A stretch of 40,000 bases of DNA from Prorocentrum cordatum (GCA_963575745.1 CAUYUJ010020177.1:1-40000); one strand, 5' to 3'. Shown: positions 9,201 through 18,119, counted from the first letter of the stretch. The notes: generated by a model not told the origin, from the letters alone. Numbers and translations: made by a program.

Positions 9201-10665
9201 TGACCTTGGGCTCGAAAGGGGGTCCAGAAGGCAGAATAAGATCAAGCATAACAAGCGCGTCAGCCAAGCGTTCCGCCAGCTTTCTAAGTTTCGCAAGGTT
9301 TCTAAGTTTAGTCGCATCCGCCTAGCCAGGCGGAAGCTGACCCTGATGTCTCCCGTTCCCCGCATTGCCTACGGAGCTATGGCTACAGGCATGGCCCCGT
9401 CCCAGATTTTGAAGGTTCAACGCGCTGTGGCGGGGGCGTTAGGGGGTCGCAAGGCTGGACGCTGCCTGACTGCATACCTGGCGCTTGAACTCGGGAATCG
9501 CAACCCAGGCATCGAACTTAGAGTCCGCCAGCTGCAGACGTGGTTTCAGTTTATCACCCGTGACAAAGACAGTGAGCACGTCCTTCCCAGACTCGCCAGA
9601 GCTTGGCCCAAGGTGGCCAACCGTGTCGCCCAGACCCCGAAGACCGACCGCTGGAGACATGTCCGAGGACCGATGGCGGGGGCGGTCGCGGCGCTTCTGG
9701 ATGCGGGTTGGACGGCCACTGATGACACGTTTTTAACTTGGTGCTCACCAGTCACAGACGACTGGTGGCGACTTTCACTGCAGTCTGGCGATATCGACTA
9801 CGAACCTTTTCTTGAAGAATTCACCCAGAGCCTGTGGAGCCAAGCGTGGAAGCAAGCTAGCCAGCACTACTTGGGCGGGGGGCTGGAGGGCGGGGCGGAC
9901 CTCTTCTCCCTTCGGCAGTCCCTCCGCACCTTAGACAAGATGACCTCCACAGCTGCTCCAGGCATCAGGGGTAATGTTATGGCCATGGCAACAGGATCAA
10001 CCTGGCCGAGGTCTAGGCTTTGCGAGGCTGGCATTTTCGGCGAATCCGACTCCTTTTGTGTGCGATGTAATGCCAATCAGCCAGAGACTCCTTTTCATCG
10101 ATCGTGGCAGTGCAGCGCAAATTCTCATCTGGACGTCTGCCGCGAGACGGCGGACCTCGAGCAAGAGGCCGCCGAGGGATATCAGCAGTTTCCTTGTTTT
10201 TGGCTTCGAGGTCTCATCCCTGCGGCGTGGACCGCTGTCGATCCCCCCCTCAGTGAGGCCCGCGCGTGGACCTGGCAAACCCAAACCGAGGCCATTGCCA
10301 ACCTCGAGCCAGGGACCCAGTTTTGGGGGGCGGGTGACGGCTCTGGAGGAGCCCACACCAAAGACCCTCGCCTTCGTAGATGCGGATGGGCATTTACCCA
10401 TCTTGCTGCGTGGTGTAAAGACCCTAGCTGGAACCAGATTGGGCCCATCAAAGGCCAAGCGGGGAACCTCCCAGGGCCCAAGCAGTCTAGCAACCGTGCC
10501 GAATTGCTGGCTCTCATTTGCTGGCTGGAGGATCTTCCCCTGGAGTTTAACCTACCGCCTGACGGCGAGTTACACTTTATTACTGACTCGGCCTGTGGCC
10601 CGTGGCGTGTCTCGGCCCGACGCCAGCAAACCCAGAACCAACAGGGATCTCTGGAAGAGATTTAG
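6175..10665 (+). CDS. Retrotransposon ORF2: endonuclease - reverse transcriptase - RNase H (frameshifted before its C-terminus)
   Basis: The protein that nicks target DNA and copies element RNA into it. Residues here are counted from the upstream in-frame ATG at 4975. APE-type endonuclease: LLETH (catalytic Glu463), GDWN (Asp600, Asn602), LDY (Asp639) and GDHKSH (Asp661-His662). Reverse transcriptase: LPKPDG near 1170, motif A WDFAEFYD (Asp1243), motif B PTGSLLTGD near 1297, and motif C WVDD (Asp1337-1338) in place of the common YADD. A CCHC finger follows (Cys1695, Cys1698, His1708, Cys1713). RNase H begins with GDGSGG (Asp1788), NRAELLAL (Glu1843) and ITDS (Asp1871). The frame then shifts near 10594 and runs out of register to a stop at 10663-10665; the correct sequence continues in the next frame. 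The start is uncertain: ATG 6175 lies inside ORF1, and no ATG follows closely before the endonuclease. Third-codon-position usage changes near 8880. Confidence 0.88.
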   Translation: MQPPSLPRRQGLAPARSEPKIRRTFSQPSFRTIYVRNITDWGPKCKKIVKSPPFQADILGLLETHQSERTSDAVLAEFDASAWKAVISPSRADGTAQKAGGVVLGARRHLQCSSLDHLARYRYQTKGQLRHRKPEPHFVAGPIDFWDFQALTIQMQHGQLTVLIVYLTTSIGVAGQNLIKLQNLGAVIKSLTGDWIAIGDWNVVPTELEESGWVNYVDGRICKPSNVSFTQFTGGRMLDYAVIGGPGHHVPAKLFADTMGDHKSHMGLVAQYTSQSAPAWALILPTPFSFAHPPAEQKAADPNSKRSRAKREAEQRRLERMQDNPLEALNPEVTEAASQQQPVDGPPLPAHMCEPPPRGGRAVPADLPSRAPGGPAIWRSAEAGAAPSAAEAQDMDHGELQSHDRLLGFPMTPPCPTVARRTAAEKDELWAQVCHRQVQYDAPPDYIRDSQAYQSSSEAADDLGKQYAKWITHVEYFYTDIMNVSADERHRYVGRGMARAPAHMKIRAPRAGTGACTSNRATRWWSTMAACTQLLAKAMARTNDALSEAGENAADIIYTHAHAMPDDNLVPIDNATKLKWQHGLSAVREWSTDQAATMAYALGILADRFQRAEVRQGLQAFQEWVIQCTAKRPSKVLKWNTDSAGPIMEYGVGPTASTDLFSIMEGKRGAWSQRWSGTVNLSDLQAFRRKCRLLEELEDAWQPIDPYLIHDKATALPNATGRGSDNLGPLDIRNLPFQAKQGLADFFNQCERQMAWPWQLMSVLVGMLPKPDGSDRGVALIPWLMRFWAQMRKVIGADWCAAKAGHWDQAIKGSSALQCGIFRLFCDEVDDELDIHYANVMWDFAEFYDSVNPIMAFEAALRLDFSPRKLGMAAVLYMSPRMLRSRGAIAAPIQPTGSLLTGDSDANNLARAVLYDLLDDIHRQFLPRGVRSYQWVDDINQRAEGPKHVLAPVLAKAASVFFHGARSLGLDISGKSGVIGTDIDMAKAVCAEFNKNVPEFKLTPSAVIADLGLERGSRRQNKIKHNKRVSQAFRQLSKFRKVSKFSRIRLARRKLTLMSPVPRIAYGAMATGMAPSQILKVQRAVAGALGGRKAGRCLTAYLALELGNRNPGIELRVRQLQTWFQFITRDKDSEHVLPRLARAWPKVANRVAQTPKTDRWRHVRGPMAGAVAALLDAGWTATDDTFLTWCSPVTDDWWRLSLQSGDIDYEPFLEEFTQSLWSQAWKQASQHYLGGGLEGGADLFSLRQSLRTLDKMTSTAAPGIRGNVMAMATGSTWPRSRLCEAGIFGESDSFCVRCNANQPETPFHRSWQCSANSHLDVCRETADLEQEAAEGYQQFPCFWLRGLIPAAWTAVDPPLSEARAWTWQTQTEAIANLEPGTQFWGAGDGSGGAHTKDPRLRRCGWAFTHLAAWCKDPSWNQIGPIKGQAGNLPGPKQSSNRAELLALICWLEDLPLEFNLPPDGELHFITDSACGPWRVSARRQQTQNQQGSLEEI

Positions 10666-11476
10666 GAGTGCCCGAGGTGGGCACCGCGTTCTTTGCCATA
10701 AAGTCGAGAGCCACGTGGCCCAAGCCAGGCGTGCCGAAATGAATTTTCCTGAGCTTTGGATCCAGGCCAACAGTTTAGTTGATACCCATGCTGACGACGC
10801 GGCCACGAAGTTTCAGCTTCACCCCGACCAGGTCCAGAATGTCATAGACATTGAAGCTAAGGCCGCCAGAGTTCGTAGGCGTTTGTGCACCGTGCTCGAA
10901 GAAGTTATGCAGGCAGACAATGAAGCCAGGGCCCAGGTTGAGAGACTCCCGACCCTGGCCGAGCAGCAGCGAGCACCCCGCCCCAGCGTCCTGCAAAAAG
11001 CGGTGGCGACCAGTGCGCACACCCCATCCGTTGTCAAGCAGGGACGACAGGGGATCAAAGCCACGTGTTCTGTTTGTCTCGGTCGTGTGGGTGGCAGGGC
11101 CCGTGTTCTCAAATGGCTCTTGACCCCCTGTCACCCAGTTTGTATCCCAGACGGTGCTGCCCAACCCGCGGGGAGGGTCCCTGAGGCCCACCAGAGGCTA
11201 CAAATCGGGGGCCGATCTCCACATCCGTCGCACAATGTTGTGGCCCATGGAGACATCCCTATTTTCTATTGCAGCAACTGTGGATATATGTGTGCACGCG
11301 AGGGCGGAGCCCTCAGGAACCTTGCCAGAGAGTGCCGTCCTGCCACTAAGGACGGCAGATACAACCTGGAGCTGATTGCTAAAGGTATCTGGCCAGGGAG
11401 CTCTGCAGGGGCTGCGGAATTCAATAGAAAGACAGGCCTTCGCCCCAAGGCGAAGGCAACGGCAAAGCGTCGATAA
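10595..11476 (+). pseudogene. ORF2 C-terminal part: end of RNase H and Cys-rich domain, separated by a frameshift
   Basis: Continues ORF2 in the neighbouring frame. It carries the rest of RNase H (KVESH, then ANSLVDTHADDAA with the last catalytic Asp), about 90 residues of helical, charged linker, and two Cys pairs: CSVC with a CHPVC partner, and YCSNCG followed by a Cys 21 residues later. The tail is basic (KAKATAKRR, stop 11474-11476). The C-terminal Cys-rich motif probably binds nucleic acid; this is inference. The break lies in the 4 nt after TCGGCC at 10588-10593. Loss of 2 nt or gain of 1 nt restores register with the RNase H fold, so a recent mutation is the simplest reading. Programmed frameshifting is less likely, since no slippery heptamer was seen. 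No start codon is needed, as it is part of ORF2. Confidence 0.75.
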
Positions 11477-11516
11477 GACCTTGACGAGCAATGCTCAGCA
11501 ATGCAATCCAAAAAAA
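11477..11516 (+). other. Retrotransposon 3' UTR and A-rich tail
   Basis: Forty nt from the ORF2 stop to an A7 run (11510-11516) that directly precedes the right target-site duplication. The short A tail is the expected 3' end of a target-primed insertion. It contains two AGCAATG copies but no obvious hairpin. Confidence 0.75.
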
Positions 11517-11550
11517 GTCGTCGCCGCCACCGTCGTCGTCGTCGTCGCTG
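11517..11550. repeat. Right target-site duplication and resumed (GTC)n tract
   Basis: GTCGTCGCCGCCACC (11517-11531) is identical to 4937-4951, then GTC repeats continue to about 11547. It is the downstream half of the microsatellite interrupted by the retrotransposon. Confidence 0.75.
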
Positions 11551-11770
11551 CCCGACGGCGCCGGCACCGAACATTCGACTGACACCGCTGAGGAGGAGCG
11601 GACGGAAGGGGAGGGGAGAGCGGGCAGGCGAAAGGAGGCGGTGGAGCAGGACGAGCAACCGTCACGGCACGATGGGCTCGGGACACGTCTCGAGAATTCC
11701 TGAGTTCCTAGCGGCCCTCGGGCCAGTCGTACTTGGCCATTCGCCTCGGACCGCGCGGGACACAAAAAGG

Positions 11771-11985
11771 AACCTGGAAACCTTGGGACGTATTACTGCC
11801 AAGGCTACTTGCTCCTCCGACGGACGGGAGAGGGAGCAGAAATGAGAGGGAGAGGAGAGGAAAGGGAAGGGCGGCAACCTGGAAATCTCGGGACGTATCG
11901 CTGCCAAGGCTACTTGCTCCTCTGATGGACAGGACGGGGAGCAGAAATGCGAGGGAAGGGGAGAGGAAAGCAAAGGAAGGGCGTC
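11771..11985. repeat. 105-bp tandem duplication
   Basis: AACCTGGAAACCTTGGGACG at 11771 and its diverged copy at 11876 start two adjacent 105-bp units that share CTGCCAAGGCTACTTGCTCC and a purine-rich tail. No coding signal. Confidence 0.8.
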
Positions 11986-12094
11986 GGCCGAGAGCAAACC
12001 CGCGGCAAAAGGCGCCGCGCGCCCGTGGGGTCACAGCCCTGGAGCCTGGACCGCGAGGCCGTGGACATGGCCATGCTTCCATGCTTCCTCCCCC

Positions 12095-12157
12095 TTCTCC
12101 TCCTCCTCCTCCTCCTCCTCCTCCTCCTCCTCCTCCTCCTCCTCCTCCTCCTCCTCC
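12095..12157. repeat. (TCC)n microsatellite
   Basis: Nearly pure TCC run of about 20 units. Confidence 0.95.
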
Positions 12158-12181
12158 CGCTCGAGTTTGGCTGACAGTTTT

Positions 12182-12277
12182 GGCCGGTGCCTTTTTTAAC
12201 CTCCAAGCCGACTGCAAAACGGCACCGGCCCGCCGGTGCCTTTTTGAACGTCCAAGTCGGCTGCAAAAGGGCACCGG
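12182..12277. repeat. Two tandem hairpins (GGCCGGTGCC ... GGCACCGGCC)
   Basis: Arms 12182-12191 and 12221-12230 are perfect 10-bp reverse complements, with T- and A-runs extending the pairing. A second diverged unit has arms CCGGTGCC (12233-12240) and GGCACCGG (12270-12277). Loops share the TCCAAG-CGGCTGC type sequence, so it is a tandem duplication of one hairpin. Confidence 0.75.
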
Positions 12278-12299
12278 GCTCAGTTTTGTTTTTTCTCCT

Positions 12300-12540
12300 C
12301 CTGCCCTCCAGGTGCTAACAGCTTTGATGTGATGATCCAGACGGGGGCATCGCGCCCATCGGCCTGCCCCTCATGGGATATCGGCCAGGGCCAGTGCCCG
12401 CCGTGCGGGATCGTGCAGCACGCCGCAAGGCGCATAAGACAATCGTAGGTGGCTGGCCACCCCCTCAGAGTCCGAAGTGGCTGCCCGAGGCTTAGATGCG
12501 TAGCCGAGGCCGCAGGGAGACTCCGCGAGATTTGCTTGCT
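12300..12540. other. Intergenic, no gene recognised
   Basis: Unique-looking, mixed-composition DNA between the hairpin pair and a TCC tract. No credible gene. Confidence 0.4.
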
Positions 12541-12544
12541 TGCT

Positions 12545-12722
12545 TCCTCCTCCTCCTCCTCCTCCTCCCCCTCCTCCTCCTCCTCCTCCTCCTCCTCCTC
12601 CTCCTCCTCCTCTTCCACTTCTTCTTCTTCTTCCTCCTCCTCCTCCTCCTCCTCCTCCGCATCCGCACCCACCTCCTCCTGCTCTTCCTCCTCCTCGTCC
12701 ACTTGCTCCTGCTCTCCCTCCA
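12545..12722. repeat. (TCC)n/(TTC)n microsatellite
   Basis: Imperfect TCC array that ends exactly where the dispersed repeat (copy A) begins. Confidence 0.9.
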
Positions 12723-13450
12723 CAGTTACACAATATGAATACTACTCTCCTCCATCCCCTGATGGCGTGCGGAAGATAGCGGGCACCCCTCCGCGTACTG
12801 TTTTTTTACACACAGGATTTCCCGGAGTTGGGTTTTCGTTTGGGTTTTTTTGTCCAAAATGATGATCTCGCTGAGGCGCGGGCTTCATTTTCGGGCTTCC
12901 GCTCGTTCCGAACCGTGCTCCCGCTGCAACGCTGGCCTCATTTCCGTGTTTCCGCTCGTTCCGAATCGTGCTCCCGCTGCAGCGCTGGCCTCATTTCCGC
13001 GCTTCCGCTCGTTCCGAATCGTGCTCCCGCTGCAGCGCTGGCGTCATTTCCCGTGCCATGCCACGGCATGCAATGCAATGCTAGGTTCGTTCCGCTGCGC
13101 GATGCCATGCCTTCAGCTGCAGCTGTCGTATCCAGTGCTTAAGTGCCACGTCATGCTATGCCATGCTACGCTTTGATCTTCAACGCCATGCTATGCAATG
13201 TTATGTTCGGGGCCACTGTGCGATGCCATGCTTTGCGTTGCAAAGCTTTGTGATGCAATTCTTCACTACGCCACGCCACGCCATGCTGTGACGTACTACG
13301 CTTTGCGGTGCTCTTCTACGCCATGCCATGCCGTGCTCTAAAATGCATCGCGTACCCTTTTGGGACCATTGCCCTGCTCGACATCTGACTGTGCGAGTAG
13401 AGATGGTAAGGGATGGGAGGGAGGGGTAGGATGACAGTAAGACGCGAGCG
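12723..13450 (+). repeat. Dispersed composite repeat, copy A
   Basis: Begins ACAGTTACACAATATGAATA, contains three tandem 53-bp units at about 12888-13048 (each with CCGCTCGTTCCGAA, CGTGCTCCCGCTGCA and CGCTGGC), then an ATGCC-rich stretch, then a unique end including CGTACCCTTTTGGGACCATT and GCGCACCTAGCTTGTCC. The same order, in reverse complement, is found at 24604-25562. Both copies are bordered by TCC-type microsatellites on both sides. It is non-coding and could be a non-autonomous mobile element. Confidence 0.8.
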
Positions 13451-13459
13451 CACCTAGCT

Positions 13460-13556
13460 TGTCCTCCTCCCCCTCTCCCTCCTCCTCCTCCTCCTCCTCC
13501 TCCTCCTCCTTCTCCTCCTCCTCCTCCCCCTCCCCCTCCTCCTTCCCCTCCTCCTT
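13460..13556. repeat. (CTC)n/(CTCCCC)n microsatellite
   Basis: Imperfect CTC array directly after copy A of the dispersed repeat. Confidence 0.9.
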
Positions 13557-13599
13557 ACTGATCCGTCCTGGTGCGATGGGAGCCAAACGGCGGGCCACG

Positions 13600-13935
13600 G
13601 CCGAGAGCCCGAGCACGGCAGGGAGGGGCGGCCGAGGCCGCTGCGCCGCGCCGAACGCGCGCGCGGGGGGGGGCGCCCGCGCGCAGCCCTCTAGGCCCGC
13701 CACGTGCGGTCCAGAGCGGGCGTGCTCGGGCCTGGGCGGCCCAGGCCGGAGGGCGGCAGCGGCGGGCCCGCATTGTGGGGGGACCGCAGCGGCGTCGGGG
13801 GCCCCAGGTGCAGGTGGTCCAGGGTCGGCGTCGCAGGCCCGACCTCGCGCGCGCGCGCGCTGGCGCGAGGCGGCGCGGGGCGCCGCGGCGCCGCGGCGCG
13901 TCGGCCGCGGCCCGGGGGATCTCCACGTCGGGACT
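13600..13935. repeat. GC-rich degenerate units related to the 72-bp repeat
   Basis: Contains GTGCGGTCCAGAGCGGGCG, GGTGCAGGTGGTCCAGGGTC and long CGCG runs. It resembles the tandem units at 34550-35440. Long open frames on both strands here are Arg/Ala/Gly/Pro-rich by composition and are not called as genes. Confidence 0.5.
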
Positions 13936-13996
13936 CGGTGCCCTCCACACTCCGCTCTCGCCTGTCTCCGCTCTGCTCTCTGCTCGGTACGCTCTG

Positions 13997-14080
13997 CTCT
14001 CTCTCTCTCTCTCTTTCTCTCTGATTTGCGGCAATGTGAGCTCTGCTGTGTACTTGTTGTTTCTCTCTCTCTCTCTCTCT
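13997..14080. repeat. (CT)n microsatellites
   Basis: Two CT dinucleotide runs separated by about 35 bp. Confidence 0.85.
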
Positions 14081-14104
14081 GCATGCTTGTAACTGTAACT
14101 GGTT

Positions 14105-14480
14105 CGTCGCATATGTATGTATATATATGTACAGGTATGATTCCCCACACATGTACAGCTATGAACATATATATGTATATATATAAACACGGGATTTATA
14201 TTTCATATACATATATATATATGTACGTATACACATGTGTATGCATGTCGACACGTATAGGATATGTATATGTGTAGATGTTCGCATGTGTAGAACATGT
14301 GTGTGAATATGGATCGTTCGTTCGATATGTATGTATGTGCTTGTATATGAGTATATGGATCGGTCGATATCTATACATATGTATAGATATCGCTGTTTAC
14401 ACATGCTCCGATATATACGTATATGTACGATCTAACTATTTGCATGTATGCACGTATTCACGATTGTAAAACATACATGA
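14105..14480. repeat. TA/TG-rich low-complexity block
   Basis: Repeated ATATGTATATAT and ACATGTGTA motifs make this one of the few AT-rich blocks of the window. It has strong DNA-unwinding potential. No coding signal beyond low-complexity frames. Confidence 0.8.
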
Positions 14481-14489
14481 ATGTGTATA

Positions 14490-16000
14490 GATGTATACCC
14501 TGGGACCGGGCCGCCAACCGACGACGGCGGCGGATGTTCAACAAGTTCTTCAGCTTCAGCTTGAACCTCTTCAATACCATCGCCGACCAGGGAGTAGTCG
14601 CGGGGTCAGGACTTTTCGGTGGGCGCCCACATGTGAACCCTGCCAGAGCTGGAGCCAGTTGGGGCCCAGAATTCGAGACGCCAGCCGGGGCTCGGAGCTC
14701 GAAGAGGGACGCACGCGGCCGGGTGAAAGACAGCGGGGGTGTCCGATGCCCGCAGGGAAAGGGTTCGCACGCGGCCGCAGACTTGGGGGCGCCTTTACCC
14801 CCCAGGCTTCGTGCTCCACGCCGCGCTCCGCGCTGGGCGAGGTCGCCTTGCGCCCTTGCGCTTGCGCCGCCCCCCCCCGGAGAACACGACTTTTGGACAC
14901 CATCCCCACAAACAAGCTGGTCCGGCATAAAACCGTGGGGAGGGGGCTGTGTGCAGAAGTTGCATCCCTTTGAGGGAACGATTTTCGCATACCCCTGCAA
15001 GCAAGCTGGTCTCGCACAAGGTACGCGAGCGGGGGCGGAGGCCATAAATCGACCCCCGACCTCCAAGGAAGAATGGCTCTACGGCCCAAGAGGCGAAGCA
15101 CGAGCAGATGCGCCGCACGTGTTCGAACCCAAATGGCATGCACATGGGGGGAGAGCTGAATAGTCCAACTCCGCACCAGGAACGACGATGATTCAGAAAG
15201 ATGGCTGTTCCCGTGCGGGGCTAACAATAAAATCTCCCGGCCAGCTGAAGGCAAAGACGCACTCCTCTTTTGTCGCACCGGGCCTCAGAATGCCTGAGCT
15301 TCACAAATCAAACTTCTTGTGTGTGCGCTGGGAGACACCATGAAGCCTCCTCCCCCAGCGACCTCTCTGGGCCTAAGGGCAAGTTCGCCCTGCCGCTGCC
15401 TCAGACACCCTCCGAAGGTCTCCCATGGCCTCCCGACGCCTCCAGGGCACCCCAGAAGCCTCGCCAGACCTCCCGACGACTCCCGACGCCATCGAGGACC
15501 CCACAGGGGGTTACAAGAGGAGAGGGGGGGGGCAGGGCTGCAGGGTGCCAGGTTCCGGCAACATCAGGAATCCGATGAGACTTGGAGCATCCGACATGAC
15601 GCCCCCCCGGGCTTCTGCGACCAAGACTGCCACGAGACGACTCCACGAGGGCCTCCGCCCCCCCAACGCTGCGTTGCCCCCGACGCCTCCCCCCCCCAAG
15701 CAGCGACCATGGCAAGGCTCCGCGAGGACGGGGATGGTCCCAGGTTCGCGCACTCCGGGGTCGGCGCCGGCGGCCCCGGGCGGCTCATCCCGGACGAGGA
15801 GGACGCCGAACCTCAGGGCGAGGACGCGGCAACCCCCGCCGCCATCAACCCTCTCGCTGCCCCTGCTGCTGCTGCCGCGGCTGGACGCCGCCGCCGACGC
15901 CAGCGCCGTGGAAGAATCGCGGCAGGACAGGTTTTGGCCATCGTCGGCCTTCGGGGGGCCTCGCTGGCCCCCGGGGCCGTCCAGAGGCGGCTCGGGATGA
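14490..16000. other. Intergenic, no confident gene
   Basis: GC-rich mixed DNA. A diverged ~100-bp duplication shares CAAGCTGGTC at about 14913 and 15003. Degenerate CCTCCCGACGCC-type repeats lie at 15410-15500. Several overlapping open frames on both strands have no recognisable domain and are best explained by high GC. Confidence 0.45.
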
Positions 16001-16010
16001 GAAGCCAGCT

Positions 16011-16145
16011 TTAGGTCGGGCATGTCCTCCTACAGGGGGATTTTGGACGACAAAAAAACAACTTAAAAATACTCAAAAATCGTCCCCCGAGTATGTGTTG
16101 ACTATGTCTGAAGATTCCTCCTGTAGAGGGACGTGCCCAGCTTAA
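16011..16145. mobile_element. MITE copy 3 (TTAGGTCGGGC terminal inverted repeats)
   Basis: A 135-bp element. Left end TTAGGTCGGGCATGTCC; right end CCTGTAGAGGGACGTGCCCAG followed by CTTAA. Flanks AGCCAGCT (16003-16010) and AACCAGCT (16146-16153) agree at 7 of 8 bases. The interior ATCGTCCCCCGA and GACTATGTCTGAA blocks match copies 1 and 2. Confidence 0.85.
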
Positions 16146-16153
16146 AACCAGCT

Positions 16154-16759
16154 CTGGGGAAGGGGTCGGGGCGTTCAGGGGCCCCGCATGGAAGAAACCA
16201 GGACGTCGGATACCTGGGGCCGTTATCTGCCAACACTAGCGCAGCGGATGACGACGACGCTAAGGGCGGTGATGCTCTTCCTCGTCGAAACATGGACACC
16301 CTCGTCGTCACCGTCGTCAACAGCATCGGCGCCGCCATTGGCCTTGCCGTCGTCATCGTCAACACCGCCGCCACCATCGCTACTGTCATCTTCGTTGCCC
16401 CCGTTGTCGACGTCATCATGACGACTCGCCCGCCCGAGCGGCCGACCTGCACTGAAGTGCCCGCGCGCCAAGTGCGAACTCTGAGAGACGCGCCGGGGAG
16501 CTCCCACCGAAAAGCACTATCGCGGCCGCATCGGTTGTGCCAAGCCAGCCGACCGCTCTGGGAGCAGATGCTGCCGCCTCCCCCGCCCCCGATCCCGCGC
16601 ACTGCTGGTGATGCTCGCGAGGCCACAGCCATCTGCTTGCTGCGCTGCGCTGCCTGAGCCCTGCGCCCGCGCCTCCTCCGCGGCAGACAGTGCCAACGAG
16701 GGTCCGCCGCCAACACAGCGAGGGCGTCCACGGAGGAGGCAGAGGGACAGAGAGAAAAT

Positions 16760-16795
<36 letters not shown>

Positions 16796-17815
16796 ACAAA
16801 AAAGCACGAAGTGTCCGCCGATCTCCGGTCGGCAAGGAGGAGACCTCTTCTCCCTCCCCGTGTCCCCATAAACAAAAACATTTGATGGGAGGGGGGGTGG
16901 GGGGGCCTCAGCACATCCAAGGTGGTGTCCTCAGTGGCTCCGAGATGGCCCCAGATAGACCAAGATGGCCTCCAGGATGGCACACGGTAGCCTCAGATGG
17001 CTCGGGATGGCTTCCAAGCTGCGTCCGAGAGGCCCCTTGACGGCCCCGCGCGGCCACCAGGCCTCTTTCAGACATCCCAGGGAAGCATTTCGGTTTTGAT
17101 TCCGCAAATGATATACACCTTCTCGCCCGCTTGCTTCCGATGGGATTCTGAGGCATCAAGATGGTCCAGGGATCGCCCAAGCGTGACCCAAGAGAAGGCC
17201 AGAAACGCTCCAGGACGACCCCGAAGGCCCCCAAGAGCGTCACAGGAGCGCCCCAGCCCAAGGGCGAACCTTCTGACTCGAAAACTGGGCTCAAACCGAA
17301 AATGCTCAATAGACAAAAAATCCTGAAAACAATTCCCCAGACAACCCCTTTGGACAACCCAGACAACCCATCGTGCTGAATGGGGCCCAGCGGGGATCCA
17401 GACAACCCCCGTGGACAACCCCCCTTGAACAAGCCTCTCCGAAAGTCCCCCACGGCTCCGAGGAAGCCACCAAAAGAGCCCCAAGAGGCCTCAGAGGCCC
17501 CCGGCCGCGTCCGGAAAAAAACCTCCGAGATGGCTCCAAGAAGCCTCCAAGAGGCTCCCAGAGGCCTTTACGCTGAGCCTTGTTGGCCATCTTACGCGCT
17601 TGATAAGTTTCCTTCTCCAGACTGTTTGCCTGGGCATCGTTTCTGAATGGGCTGCTGGGGATACAGGAAATGTCAAGACTAGTTTTCGCCCGTCCCCGTG
17701 TCAGGGCTGGCGGAATAGCGGAAGCCCTCTTGACTCAAGCCTCTTGCGAGAGAGAAACAAGCGATGAGAGATGATGTATGAGAGATGAGAGATGACACAC
17801 AGATAAAGAGAGAGA
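16154..17815. other. Intergenic with (GA)n and degenerate short repeats, no gene recognised
   Basis: Includes a (GA)n run (about 16758-16797), GATGGCC-type degenerate repeats (16920-17030) and AGGCCTCC/GAGGCTCC-type repeats (17470-17570). Open frames here have repeat-driven composition and no domain signature. Confidence 0.45.
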
Positions 17816-18052
17816 GAGAGAAGACAAGACAAGACAAGACAGGACAGGACAAGACAAGACAAGACAAGACAAGACAAGACAAGACAAGACAAGACAAGAC
17901 AAGACAAGACAAGACAAGACAAGACACGACACGACAAGACAAGACAAGACAAGACAAGACAAGACAAGACAAGGCAAGACAATACAAGGCAAGATAAGAG
18001 AAGAGAAGACATGACAAGGTAAGGCAAGAGAAGAGAAGACAAGAGAAGAGAA
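17816..18052. repeat. (AAGAC)n pentanucleotide array
   Basis: About 40 copies of AAGAC with a few variants (AGGAC, ACGAC, AAGAG). Because 5 is not a multiple of 3, it reads as a Leu/Ser/Cys/Val repeat on the reverse strand, which is not a gene. Confidence 0.95.
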
Positions 18053-18119
18053 ACTATCACAAATATGTTCTGACACGAGAATAAACTAAATGAAACAGGC
18101 AAGCGAGCATACAAGCTAA

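Larger units (their letters stand above)
4952..11516 (+). mobile_element. SL-headed non-LTR retrotransposon, ~6.57 kb
   Basis: Near-full-length LINE-type element. Order: dinoflagellate spliced leader (4953-4974); 5' leader; ORF1 with zinc finger and coiled coil (5112-6251); ORF2 with APE-like endonuclease, reverse transcriptase, CCHC finger, RNase H and a C-terminal Cys-rich region (6175-11476); a 40-nt 3' UTR; and a terminal A7 run. It has no long terminal repeats. EN-RT-RNase H order is known from I-, R1-, LOA- and Tad-like non-LTR groups; which one this belongs to needs a phylogeny. Both ends are bracketed by a 15-bp direct repeat. Only one clear frame-breaking lesion was seen (near 10594), so the copy is probably young but not autonomous unless that frame change is bypassed. 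Confidence 0.9.

Noticed and set aside
9974-10594. Second-frame open region upstream of the ORF2 frameshift
   Set aside because: It overlaps the zinc finger and RNase H of ORF2 in the wrong register and shows no domain there; only the part after 10594 is the true continuation.
15115-15135. GTTCGAACCC, like a tRNA T-loop
   Set aside because: No acceptor stem, D-arm or anticodon arm can be drawn around it.
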